A stretch of 7,332 nucleotides of DNA from Flavobacteriaceae bacterium (GCA_030694835.1 JAUYUF010000065.1:1-7332); one strand, 5' to 3'; numbered from the stretch's first letter, positions 1 to 7,073 are shown. The notes: generated by a model not told the origin, from the letters alone. Numbers and translations are program-made.

Positions 1-1150
1 TTTTAGATAATAAACTTAATTTTAATTTATTTTCTGCATTAACAAATTGACGTTTAGCGGTTGCTAATTCCATTTTACTATAAGTTAAGTAAGTGTCTAC
101 GTTAAGTTCAGCAATTTTAAGCTCCGCTTTTTGTTTTTGAACTTCACCAACGTTTTGAAATCCTTTAAAAAGATCCCAAGACATACGAACGCCTAACATA
201 TAAGAATCGCTATGGGTTTTTAAGAACTCATCATCAGCCCAATTAAAATTGGCAAAAGCATTGATATTTGGTAAGAACTTCATTTTACTGGCATTAAACA
301 TATTTTTTTGAGCTTCTAAACCGTATTGAGCAGCTATTAAATCTGAACGATCGGTAGAAAGCTGATTTGTTAAGTCAATTTTTTCAGTATTTAGGGTTAA
401 ATTTTCTGTAGGTTTTAGGGTGATAAAATCGGCTGTTCCCATTAAAAAGTTTAAATAGGCTGAGGTGTCATTGACTAATTTCTCTGCATTTTGAAGTTGA
501 TTTTGAATATCAGTAACATGAATTTCAATTTCTAATAAATCATTTTTCTTCAAAAAACCTTGATCAAAAAAATTGTTGGCTATCTTTTTGTGTTCTAAAA
601 TTGTTTTTTCTGCAGCTTTATAAACTTCTACTAATTGATACATCAACTGTAATTGACCATATACTTTCTCTACTTCTAAAACCGTTTGTTTCTCAGTATG
701 TAAAGCCATCGAAGTTCTTGCATTCATACCGCTTTTAGCCGCTTTACGACCAAAGATTCCATCGATATTAATTAAGGGTTGTAATACTTGTATTTGAGAG
801 ACATAATGATTAGTGCGTTCAGGATTGTTTAACGCGTTGGGATCAAAACTTGCCATAGAGACTTGTTGTTGTTGCAAGGTAAATCCAAAAGCGTTTAGAG
901 GGTCATTTGTAGCTAAAGCCGTGTACGACACATTGAGTTGTGGTAAAATAATACCTAGACTCTTGTTATAATCGGCTTGTGCAGATTTCATTTGCTGATT
1001 AGCAATGAGAATGCTTCTGTTCTTTTCTTGTGCGTTGCTGATAGCTTCTTTTAGTGTAATTGCTTTTTGCGCATGAGAAAATTGCGAAAATAAAATTGTT
1101 AAAAAAATAATAGTTATTTTGCGATAACTATAAAATAAATTGCTTTTCAT
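1..1150 (-). CDS. TolC-family outer membrane efflux protein, 3'-truncated by the window edge
   Basis: Reading the minus strand from the ATG at 1150-1148 gives 383 uninterrupted codons with no stop before the window ends, so the C-terminus lies outside. Residues 1-27 form a signal peptide: a basic start, a hydrophobic stretch around KITIIFLTIL, and a likely cut after SHA before QKAITLKEAI. The mature part has the TolC layout of two similar halves, each alternating long helices with amphipathic strands. The first half contains GIILPQLNVSY (residues 66-76) and a long helical region at about 140-225 (EKVYGQLQLMYQLVEVYK; NNFFDQGFLKKNDLLEIEI). The second half contains SKMKFLPNINAFANFNW (288-304) and SWDLFKGF (324-331), the usual strand before the last long helix. 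Family members run about 420-480 residues, so perhaps 40-100 are missing. Known role of the family: a trimeric outer-membrane channel for RND, MFS or ABC efflux or type I secretion; the substrate cannot be told here. It is probably the first gene of an operon continuing leftwards. The start is supported by the promoter 23 bp upstream and the well-placed signal peptide. Confidence 0.93.
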   Translation of the reverse strand, partial: MKSNLFYSYRKITIIFLTILFSQFSHAQKAITLKEAISNAQEKNRSILIANQQMKSAQADYNKSLGIILPQLNVSYTALATNDPLNAFGFTLQQQQVSMASFDPNALNNPERTNHYVSQIQVLQPLINIDGIFGRKAAKSGMNARTSMALHTEKQTVLEVEKVYGQLQLMYQLVEVYKAAEKTILEHKKIANNFFDQGFLKKNDLLEIEIHVTDIQNQLQNAEKLVNDTSAYLNFLMGTADFITLKPTENLTLNTEKIDLTNQLSTDRSDLIAAQYGLEAQKNMFNASKMKFLPNINAFANFNWADDEFLKTHSDSYMLGVRMSWDLFKGFQNVGEVQKQKAELKIAELNVDTYLTYSKMELATAKRQFVNAENKLKLSLLSK

Positions 1151-1172
1151 GGATTTTCTATTAAATATACGG

Positions 1173-1180
1173 CAAAAGTA
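1173..1180 (-). promoter_or_regulatory. Bacteroidota-type -7 promoter element for the TolC-family gene
   Basis: The minus strand reads TACTTTTG, an exact match to the Bacteroidota sigma-ABfr -7 consensus TAnnTTTG. It ends 22 bases before the ATG at 1150, giving an inferred transcription start near 1167-1170 and a leader of about 20 nt. No clean TTG -33 element lies 19-21 bp further upstream. That would fit an activator-dependent promoter, and an inverted repeat occupies the upstream position. TAnnTTTG occurs by chance in AT-rich DNA, so the support comes mainly from its position. Confidence 0.6.
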
Positions 1181-1200
1181 GCTTGTAAACCAGGTGTTAT

Positions 1201-1218
1201 ATGTAACATGAGTTACAT
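1201..1218. promoter_or_regulatory. Perfect inverted repeat, candidate CRP/FNR-family operator
   Basis: The sequence is ATGTAAC-ATGA-GTTACAT: two 7-bp arms that are exact reverse complements around a 4-bp spacer. The 18-bp dyad with conserved half-sites has the geometry of CRP/FNR-superfamily binding sites. Its centre (1209.5) is about 33 bp upstream of the centre of the TAnnTTTG element, or about -40 to -42 from the inferred transcription start of the TolC-family gene. That is the classic class II activator position. It lies about 930 bp from the other gene, so it most likely serves the efflux gene. The identity of the regulator is an inference; none is encoded in the window. Confidence 0.6.
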
Positions 1219-1750
1219 TGATTAAGCGCCTTATTATCTATGAAATAGCCATGTTTGCAAAAACACAATTGCGAAGCAATCACTGAACTCTAAAACAAAT
1301 TTAATTTTGTGAAGTAAACATTGATGAAAATATTTTAATCAAACTGGCGTATTCCATATGACATATTAAAAAACAAATAAAACAAAACACATATGAAAAA
1401 ATCCTTTTATTAGAGTCATTTTAATGTATAATTGCACAAAATCGCCTTAAAAAGAAATTTTGAAAGTTATTGTTCAATAATTTAATTTGAATATTGACGC
1501 TCATCATTGTATGAACGACAACAATATAATATTTTATTTTAGGCTTTCATTATGATTGGTTAAGCTCTTTACTTTACTGCTAAAACAGATAAATTAAATA
1601 CAATAACACTTTCCAGTTCTTCAAATCCATTTGCAATATTTTTTATACTGTTTGTAATAAAAATCGTGTCAAATGCAAACTAAAGTCACTTTTAGGCACT
1701 AAAAATGAGTAAGTTAGAACTGCTCATGTATTTCGGATTAAAAAATATTT

Positions 1751-1758
1751 TACATTTG
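1751..1758 (+). promoter_or_regulatory. Possible -7 element for the large surface-protein gene (weak)
   Basis: TACATTTG matches TAnnTTTG on the plus strand. About 17 bp upstream is TTTC (1731-1734), a poor match to the -33 element. If used, it would give an untranslated leader of about 380 nt. I found no exact TAnnTTTG on the plus strand nearer the start codon at 2145, but matches of this length are expected by chance in such AT-rich DNA. Confidence 0.2.
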
Positions 1759-1790
1759 ATATACTAAAATTGCTAAAGATTATTATTTCA

Positions 1791-1814
1791 ATGATTTAAT
1801 GATTTTATGATTTG
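1791..1814. repeat. Short tandem repeat, three 8-bp units ATGATTTn
   Basis: Three contiguous copies, ATGATTTA, ATGATTTT and ATGATTTG, differ only in the last base. This is a small tandem repeat in non-coding DNA; no function can be assigned. Confidence 0.6.
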
Positions 1815-1877
1815 CCGTGGGTTTTTGTTGTATGCATAACTGATGGTTTAGAAAAGTATCACCCCCTCCCTTATAAA

Positions 1878-1897
1878 GTCAACCGTATAAAGTTGAC
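1878..1897. repeat. Inverted repeat GTCAAC-N8-GTTGAC
   Basis: Two perfect 6-bp arms are separated by CGTATAAA, and the motif TATAAAGT is also repeated directly (1874 and 1888 onward). It could be an operator half-site pair or a weak hairpin in the leader of the downstream gene. No T-tract follows, so it is not an intrinsic terminator. Position and symmetry are seen; any function is a guess. Confidence 0.35.
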
Positions 1898-2035
1898 AAA
1901 GTTTATTTCCTTTTTAATCAAAAAATTATCCAAGAGAAATTTGGATGTTTTAAAGTTGTTGTAGTATTTAATTAATTATTTAAAATAATATGATGAATAA
2001 CACCAACAAATTAATAAATGAGTTGAGATTGATTT

Positions 2036-2056
2036 TTCTCAATTCTCAATTCTCAA
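2036..2056. repeat. Heptamer tandem repeat (TTCTCAA)x3
   Basis: Three perfect, contiguous 7-bp units lie about 90 bp before the start codon of the large gene. TTGAGA at 2023-2028 is complementary to the unit, so a 6-bp stem with an 8-nt loop can form with 2037-2042. Tandem heptamers of this sort can change copy number by replication slippage. A second heptamer array of different sequence lies downstream of the gene at 7211-7245. Confidence 0.75.
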
Positions 2057-2060
2057 TATT

Positions 2061-2106
2061 CACCCCGAGCGCGTTCATTGAGCGTAGTCGAAATGGAGTC
2101 GAGGGG
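2061..2106. repeat. Nested GAGCGyAGTCGA intergenic repeat (one copy inside another)
   Basis: The outer element is CACCCCGAGCGC (2061-2072) plus AGTCGAGGGG (2097-2106). Joined, these give a CCCC/GGGG-flanked GAGCGCAGTCGA core. It is split exactly between GAGCGC and AGTCGA by a 24-bp segment, 2073-2096, which carries its own intact core GAGCGTAGTCGA (2080-2091) flanked by CATT (2076-2079) and AATG (2092-2095). Both layers can fold into short stems. From memory, GAGCG-AGTCGA elements recur between genes in Flavobacterium and relatives; I could not check this. It is much more G+C-rich than its surroundings and lies 39 bp before the start codon at 2145, so it would be transcribed in the leader. 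Confidence 0.75.
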
Positions 2107-2144
2107 CACTATTAACTATGAATTAACGAATCAACTAAACATAT

Positions 2145-5100
2145 ATGAAATCTAAAACTACTTTACTTATGAATTTTTCCAATCTTTTAAGCAGAAAATT
2201 CGATAGCAAACGAGTTACCAATTCGGTTGCTATATGGTTAACAATGTTGTTAACGGTTTTAATGAGTACGAACGTTTGGGCGCAAGCTGCTGCAACAGTT
2301 ACAACTGATAAAGCAGATTATGCACCAGGAGAAACAGTACAAATCACCGGAGCTAATTGGCAACCTGGAGAAGTGGTTTACTTGATTGTAAACCATTACA
2401 GCATACCAATACCAGACCATGGAGGAACAGATCCTCACCAAACCTGGGAGGTGGTAGCTGATAGTTTAGGTCATTTTAATGCAACTTGGGATGTTAGTAA
2501 ATATGAAATAGGAGCAAAACTTTTGCTTATTGCAGTTGGTCAACAATCAGGTTTTACTTTTGAAGTATTTTTTACAGATGGGAATGTCGCATTTGGGCAA
2601 ATTGGTGTTCCTGGAAGCAATATTGATATGACAGTTTCAGTTAATTATACTAAAACTGATGGTACATCTGTTACAGGAGAAGTCTTTGGTTTTAAATCAA
2701 ATGGAACAGTAAGTGTTGCAGTAAAGGACAACACTACAATTTCGTGGGTATTCAATCCTGTAACCATTAGTACTTCAACTTATACCTCAAATTCTTCTAA
2801 CTATGAACAAAATTTTAACATTGGAACTTCCAATTGGGTTGGATCTAATGCTGTAAGAGGTGTTTATATTGCTTGTATAGCACCTGCTATAACATCAGCA
2901 ACATCAGCTGCAAGTCCTATATGTGCATCAGCAACTACAACCGTAACAGCGAACGGAGTAGTGGGAACAGGAGCATTGGTAACTTGGTTTACAGGAGCTG
3001 GAGGAACAGGAGATAATCTTGGAACGGGATCAAGTAAAGAAGTAGGCCCTGGCACCTATTATGCAAGAGTGACTGGCGATTGTGGTACAGCAGTGGAAGC
3101 ATCAGTAACAGTTGGAGCTTTTGGTACAACAATAACAAGTGGGGCTGTTGGTGGATCTGCCACTCTAACTCAATGTGATGGTGGAAATCCTTCATCGTTT
3201 ACCGTTGGAACTCCAACAGGAGGTAATTCAACATATGCATATCAATGGGAGCAGTCAGAAAATTGTACAGGTATTTGGATAAATGCCGATGCGGAAGATG
3301 GTGGAGCAACAAATACACTTACCTTTAATCCACCAGTGTTAAATACTACAATATGTTATCGTTTAAAAATAACAGACGGATGTGGTAGTGTGGGTTATTC
3401 TGCAACAAAAACATATAATGTTGTTCCAGATCCTACAGCGCCTGGAATTACAAAGGATCCGAATGTAACAACAGTTTGTGCTGGTCAAATGTTAACAGTA
3501 ACAACAACACCAGGTACAGGAGGTACCGGAACAATAAAAGATGAATACAGATACAATAACGGTTCCGGCTTTTCTGCTTGGACTATAAACGTTCCAAATT
3601 TTGCTGCAGTTGTTGGAACCAATACAATAGAATCAAGAAGAACTGCAACTGGCACAGGTTGTAATAATTCACCAAGTAACAGTGTAAGCTGGACAGTGGC
3701 ACCACAACCGGTAGGGTCAGTTATTGCAAAAGTTCCAACCGATGCAACAGTATGTTCAGGAGCAACATTAACTATAAGTGTAACAACACCTGGTTCAGGT
3801 GGTACAGGCACATCGCAGGATGAATACCGTTACTCAACAAACAACGGTACAAGCTGGTCAGATTGGGGCACAAGCTTACCAAGCTTTGCAGCGGTTACAG
3901 GAACCAATACAGTAGAATCAAGAAGGACCTCAACAGGCACAGGCTGTACAACAGCAGCAGGTAACAGTGTAAGTTGGAGTGTTAATCCAAATGCAGCGAT
4001 CACTTCGGTAACAGGCGGAACAAGTCCGTTATGTATTGGAGCAACCACTACAGTTACTGCCAATGGCGTAGTATTAGGAGGTGGTTCAGGCGCATGGAGC
4101 AGCAGTAATGAATTAGTTGCTACTGTAAATTCCAGCGGATTAGTAACCGCAATTGGAGCAGGAACAGCGAATATTATTTATACCGTTACGGGATGTAATG
4201 GAACACCAAGTGCATTCCAGGCAATTGTTGTAAAACAAGTACCGCTGATTACTGCACAGCCGGTGGCTTCACAAACCATCTGCCTTGGAACTTCAGTTAC
4301 TTTCACAGTAGCAGCAGACAGCAGACTAGGCGGTGCTTTAAGCTATCAGTGGAAAAAAGCCGGTATTGATATTGCAACTGCAACTTCATCTTCCTATACA
4401 ATTTCAGCTGTAGCATTAACTGATGCAGCTACTTATACCGTAGTTGTAACCAACTCTTGCGGTAGTGTTACCAGCAGCGATGCAGTTCTTGTTGTAAAAC
4501 AAGTACCGCTGATTACTGCACAGCCGGCCGCTTCACAAACCATTTGTTTAGGAAGTCCAGTTACTTTCACAGTAGCAGCAGACAGCAGACTAGGCGGTGC
4601 TTTAAGCTATCAGTGGAAAAAAGCCGGTGTTGATATTGCAACTGCAACTTCAGCTTCCTATACAATTTCAGCTGTAGCATTAACTGATGCAGCAACCTAT
4701 ACAGTAGTTGTAACCAACTCTTGCGGTAGTGTTACCAGCAGCGATGCAGTTCTTGTTGTAAAACAAGTACCATTGATTACTGCACAGCCGGCCGCTTCAC
4801 AAACCATTTGTTTAGGAACTTCAGTTACTTTCTCAGTAACAGCAGACAGCAGACTAGGCGGAACATTAAGCTATCAGTGGAAAAAAGATGGAGTAAATGT
4901 GGGTTCAACTTCAGCTTCCTATACAATTTCAGCTGTAGCATTAACTGATGCAGCAACTTATACCGTAGTTGTAACCAACTCATGTGGTGATGTTACCAGT
5001 AGTAATGCAGTTCTTGCTGTAAGTCAAGTACCATTGATTACTGCACAGCCAGCGGCTTCACAAACCATCTGCCTTGGAACTTCAGTTACTTTCACAGTAA

Positions 5101-7073
5101 CAGCAGACAGCAGACTTGGTGGAACTTTAAACTATCAGTGGAAAAAAGATGGTGTTGATATTGCAACAGCAACTTCAGCTTCTTATACAATTTCATCAGT
5201 AGCATTAGCAGATGCAGCAACCTATACAGTAGTTGTAACCAACTCATGCGGTAGTGTAACTAGCAGCGATGCAGTTCTTGCTGTAAGTCAAGTACCATTG
5301 ATTACAACCCAACCATTAACTCAGCCTGTTTGCGAAAAAGGAAGTTTAACGCTAACTGTGGTTGCTGATACCAGATTTGGCGGCACATTGAGTTATCAGT
5401 GGAAAAAAGGTGGTGTTTCTATTACAGATGCAACTTCAGCTTCTTATACAATTTCAGATGTAGCCTTAACCGATGCTGGTTCTTATACTGTTGTAGTAAC
5501 TAATAGTTGTGGTACCGTAACAAGTAATGCTGCAATAATTACTGTTAGACCTGCTACCGCTATCACTAAAATTACAATTGATGGTGTTGATTATACTGCT
5601 CCTATCACATTCAATTACGGCTGTAAAACTCCTCTTTTAAGAGTTTTTGCAACTGGTTACCAAATATTTGCTAATCCTTTAAGATACCAATGGTACAAAA
5701 ATGACGTGGCTATTACAGGTGCTGTACTGCCAATTTACAATGTACCTCCTGCTACTGATGCTGGTACTTATACTTACAAAGTTGTAGTAGCCGGATATTG
5801 TGGTACTGCTCAGAGCTCAGTCACTGTTATAATTACTCAACAGCCAGCAAATGCTGATCTTGATGCAGATTCGTATTACACAGGGCCAAATGTAGCATGG
5901 ACACCAACAGCTACAAGCAATACTGCTTCGGTTACCTTGTCTGCATTTTTGAAGAACTCAACTGCTGTAGATGCAGAATGTGGCGATATCAGCACAGCAC
6001 GGGTTACCTTTAAGCTAAATGGTACCAATATTCCAAGTGCAACCAATCTGCCTGTAAACTTCGTAGATCCTAATAATCCGGCAAAAGGTGGTACAGCAGC
6101 AGCCATTGTACAATTGAGTATTCCAAGTAATGCATCTTCTGAAATTTTTGATATTACAGTGGTTATTTCAGGAAATTACAAAGCCGAAGAAGTTCAGGGT
6201 ACAGTTTCACAAATTCTCGTTGGTAAATTGGTTCCTGGTGGTGCCATCGGAGGTGGTGCAAAATTAACACATCTTTTCTCAACTGGGTTTGTTAAAGGTG
6301 CACTTTCAAGAAAGACTGTCGCTACATTCGGGGTTGAATATACAGTAAAAGGAAAAACTGTTTCCAGCCCTAAAGGCAGGGTTACCTTAATGATACCAAG
6401 CTACAACGACAAAAATGGAAATCCAACATCTACTTTACATTGGTATTTCGTAAAGAGTAATGCAATTTCAGCTTTGGCTATCACTTCGCCAACTGCAACC
6501 TTTACTTCAAAAGCCAATATTGGAGAATGGGATCCCGTAACTGGAGTTCTTACACCAATAGAAGGTAATTGCACCATGGTGCTGGATATGGGTGATTATT
6601 CAGATAAGCCGAAGAATTTCCTTGATAAAGTTGGTGTTACGGTTCACAGAAATGCAGGAGGTATTTGGTATTCCAATAATTGGGTATCTGGTAAAACGGT
6701 TCCAATGAATATTTTTGGAGATGATGTTTCTGTAACAGGATCAACCTCATCAGCTCGTGCTTCTGAACCAGGAACTACTACAACAACTGTAACCCAAGCC
6801 ATCGCTACAGATGCCTTAGAAGTAGAAGCACAAATATTCAATGTGATGGCTTATCCAAATCCATCAACAGCATACTTTACGTTGAAACTTCAAGGAGCAA
6901 CCCAAGACCAAGTACAAGTCAATGTATTTGATGTAAACGGAAGACAAGTGTACACCAAAATAGGTAATTACAATGATAATTATCAATTTGGAGAACGTTT
7001 CCAAGCGGGTATTTACTTAGTAAATGTACAGCAAGGAACTAACAAAGTTTCTTTAAAAGTAATTAAACAATAA
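2145..7073 (+). CDS. Giant T9SS-secreted Ig-like repeat surface protein (probable adhesin)
   Basis: The product has 1642 residues and no frame break. Residues 1-47 are a Sec signal peptide with an unusually long basic N-region (about 27 residues), a hydrophobic core VAIWLTMLLTVLM and a likely cut near NVWA-QA. Residues 50-145 are a domain opening TDKADYAPGETVQITGANW, known to me as a recurrent but unnamed N-terminal beta module, followed by a beta-rich segment to about 245. Residues 249-323 are Ig-like. Two related units with DEYRY and ESRRT motifs occupy 432-616. Residues 619-697 resemble a BIG2 domain (SSSNELVATVNSSGLVTAIG). Five near-identical Ig-like repeats span 698-1135, with a diverged sixth at 1136-1230. 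A further beta-rich module covers 1231-1535. A low-complexity S/T linker (1530-1552) precedes the T9SS type A sorting domain at about 1562-1642: YPNPS (1570-1574), FDVNGRQVY, AGIYLVNV and terminal SLKVIKQ. Expected fate: export by Sec, then the type IX translocon, cleavage of the tail and attachment to the cell surface or release. The Ig stack suggests a stalk or adhesin, but no catalytic or ligand-binding motif is seen. The start at 2145 has an A-rich leader without Shine-Dalgarno; Met9 (2169) is an alternative. Confidence 0.95.
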   Translation: MKSKTTLLMNFSNLLSRKFDSKRVTNSVAIWLTMLLTVLMSTNVWAQAAATVTTDKADYAPGETVQITGANWQPGEVVYLIVNHYSIPIPDHGGTDPHQTWEVVADSLGHFNATWDVSKYEIGAKLLLIAVGQQSGFTFEVFFTDGNVAFGQIGVPGSNIDMTVSVNYTKTDGTSVTGEVFGFKSNGTVSVAVKDNTTISWVFNPVTISTSTYTSNSSNYEQNFNIGTSNWVGSNAVRGVYIACIAPAITSATSAASPICASATTTVTANGVVGTGALVTWFTGAGGTGDNLGTGSSKEVGPGTYYARVTGDCGTAVEASVTVGAFGTTITSGAVGGSATLTQCDGGNPSSFTVGTPTGGNSTYAYQWEQSENCTGIWINADAEDGGATNTLTFNPPVLNTTICYRLKITDGCGSVGYSATKTYNVVPDPTAPGITKDPNVTTVCAGQMLTVTTTPGTGGTGTIKDEYRYNNGSGFSAWTINVPNFAAVVGTNTIESRRTATGTGCNNSPSNSVSWTVAPQPVGSVIAKVPTDATVCSGATLTISVTTPGSGGTGTSQDEYRYSTNNGTSWSDWGTSLPSFAAVTGTNTVESRRTSTGTGCTTAAGNSVSWSVNPNAAITSVTGGTSPLCIGATTTVTANGVVLGGGSGAWSSSNELVATVNSSGLVTAIGAGTANIIYTVTGCNGTPSAFQAIVVKQVPLITAQPVASQTICLGTSVTFTVAADSRLGGALSYQWKKAGIDIATATSSSYTISAVALTDAATYTVVVTNSCGSVTSSDAVLVVKQVPLITAQPAASQTICLGSPVTFTVAADSRLGGALSYQWKKAGVDIATATSASYTISAVALTDAATYTVVVTNSCGSVTSSDAVLVVKQVPLITAQPAASQTICLGTSVTFSVTADSRLGGTLSYQWKKDGVNVGSTSASYTISAVALTDAATYTVVVTNSCGDVTSSNAVLAVSQVPLITAQPAASQTICLGTSVTFTVTADSRLGGTLNYQWKKDGVDIATATSASYTISSVALADAATYTVVVTNSCGSVTSSDAVLAVSQVPLITTQPLTQPVCEKGSLTLTVVADTRFGGTLSYQWKKGGVSITDATSASYTISDVALTDAGSYTVVVTNSCGTVTSNAAIITVRPATAITKITIDGVDYTAPITFNYGCKTPLLRVFATGYQIFANPLRYQWYKNDVAITGAVLPIYNVPPATDAGTYTYKVVVAGYCGTAQSSVTVIITQQPANADLDADSYYTGPNVAWTPTATSNTASVTLSAFLKNSTAVDAECGDISTARVTFKLNGTNIPSATNLPVNFVDPNNPAKGGTAAAIVQLSIPSNASSEIFDITVVISGNYKAEEVQGTVSQILVGKLVPGGAIGGGAKLTHLFSTGFVKGALSRKTVATFGVEYTVKGKTVSSPKGRVTLMIPSYNDKNGNPTSTLHWYFVKSNAISALAITSPTATFTSKANIGEWDPVTGVLTPIEGNCTMVLDMGDYSDKPKNFLDKVGVTVHRNAGGIWYSNNWVSGKTVPMNIFGDDVSVTGSTSSARASEPGTTTTTVTQAIATDALEVEAQIFNVMAYPNPSTAYFTLKLQGATQDQVQVNVFDVNGRQVYTKIGNYNDNYQFGERFQAGIYLVNVQQGTNKVSLKVIKQ
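3438..3992 (+). repeat. Two diverged tandem domain repeats inside the surface protein
   Basis: Residues 432-522 and 523-616 align over their whole length with offsets of 92-95 residues. Shared landmarks are TVCAG/TVCSG (Cys445, Cys537), TPGTGGTGT/TPGSGGTGT, DEYRY (466-470, 559-563), NFAAVVGTNTIESRRT/SFAAVTGTNTVESRRT, TGTGC (Cys506, Cys601) and SNSVSWTV/GNSVSWSV. The DNA copies have diverged much more than those of the downstream five-repeat array, so this is an older duplication. The two conserved cysteines per unit suggest one disulphide per domain. The fold is probably an Ig-like beta sandwich. Confidence 0.85.
4236..5549 (+). repeat. Five tandem Ig-like domain repeats of about 264 bp
   Basis: Units are 4236-4499, 4500-4763, 4764-5024, 5025-5288 and 5289-5549, i.e. 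88, 88, 87, 88 and 87 residues. Each starts QVPLIT and contains TIC or PVC, SRLGG or TRFGG, YQWKK, SYTIS, and YTVVVTNSCG. Units 1-4 are nearly identical at DNA level, including synonymous sites; unit 5 is clearly more diverged and a sixth Ig-like domain (residues 1136-1230) more so. The gradient suggests growth of the array by recent duplication of the first four units. The pattern D-A-A/G-x-Y-T-V-V-V-T-N resembles the F strand of I-set or Ig_3 domains. The array is much richer in G+C than the flanks (48% at 4261-4320, counted by eye). Confidence 0.95.

Larger units (their letters stand above)
1219..2035. other. Long AT-rich intergenic region with no convincing gene
   Basis: Stops are frequent in the frames I read and no open frame with a plausible start exceeds a few dozen codons. 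The longest protein-like stretch I noticed is a minus-strand frame of about 36 codons ending at a stop at 1569-1571; it begins right after a stop and has no ATG. A gene-like start at 1393 reads only MKKSFY before a stop. Small dyads occur at 1467-1480 (TTATTG-TT-CAATAA), 1878-1897 and 1928-1946 (ATCCAA, 7-nt loop, TTGGAT). No tRNA, known riboswitch or terminator with a T-tract was recognised. It probably holds the promoter and long leader of the downstream gene, and possibly remnants of decayed genes. Confidence 0.6.

Noticed and set aside
1296..1303. Second minus-strand TAnnTTTG match (TAAATTTG)
   Set aside because: It sits in very AT-rich DNA about 150 bp from the TolC-family start with no supporting element; the match at 1173-1180 is better placed.
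1393..1413. Gene-like start reading MKKSFY then stop, with an A-rich leader
   Set aside because: Only six codons long, with no attenuator-like structure seen after it and no adjacent gene for it to control.
1569..1676. Minus-strand frame of about 36 codons with plausible protein composition (GFEELESVIVFNLSVLAVK)
   Set aside because: It begins immediately after a stop, has no ATG and resembles nothing I recognise; it could be a decayed remnant, but chance is enough to explain it.
1893..1920. TTGACA-like hexamer followed by an AT-rich hexamer at sigma-70 spacing
   Set aside because: The second hexamer (TAATCA) is a poor -10, and Bacteroidota primary sigma factors use TTG/TAnnTTTG elements instead; the TTGAC is also part of the 1878-1897 dyad.
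2259..2441. Minus-strand frame of 60 codons with a hydrophobic look
   Set aside because: It is antisense to the signal peptide and first domain of the large gene; there is no start context or recognisable family.
3485..3811. Minus-strand open frame of 108 codons, and shorter antisense frames at 2864-3195, 3830-4063, 5876-6106 and 6644-6841
   Set aside because: They lie antisense within the continuous, well-supported coding sequence at 2145-7073. They are composed of runs such as VPVP and VVV that come from its Thr/Gly/Ala-rich codons, with no signal or domain of their own.
4236..5549. Considered whether the evenly spaced repeats could be a CRISPR-like or non-coding array
   Set aside because: The units are in-frame Ig-like domains of about 264 bp with no spacers, and the open frame continues unbroken through them.
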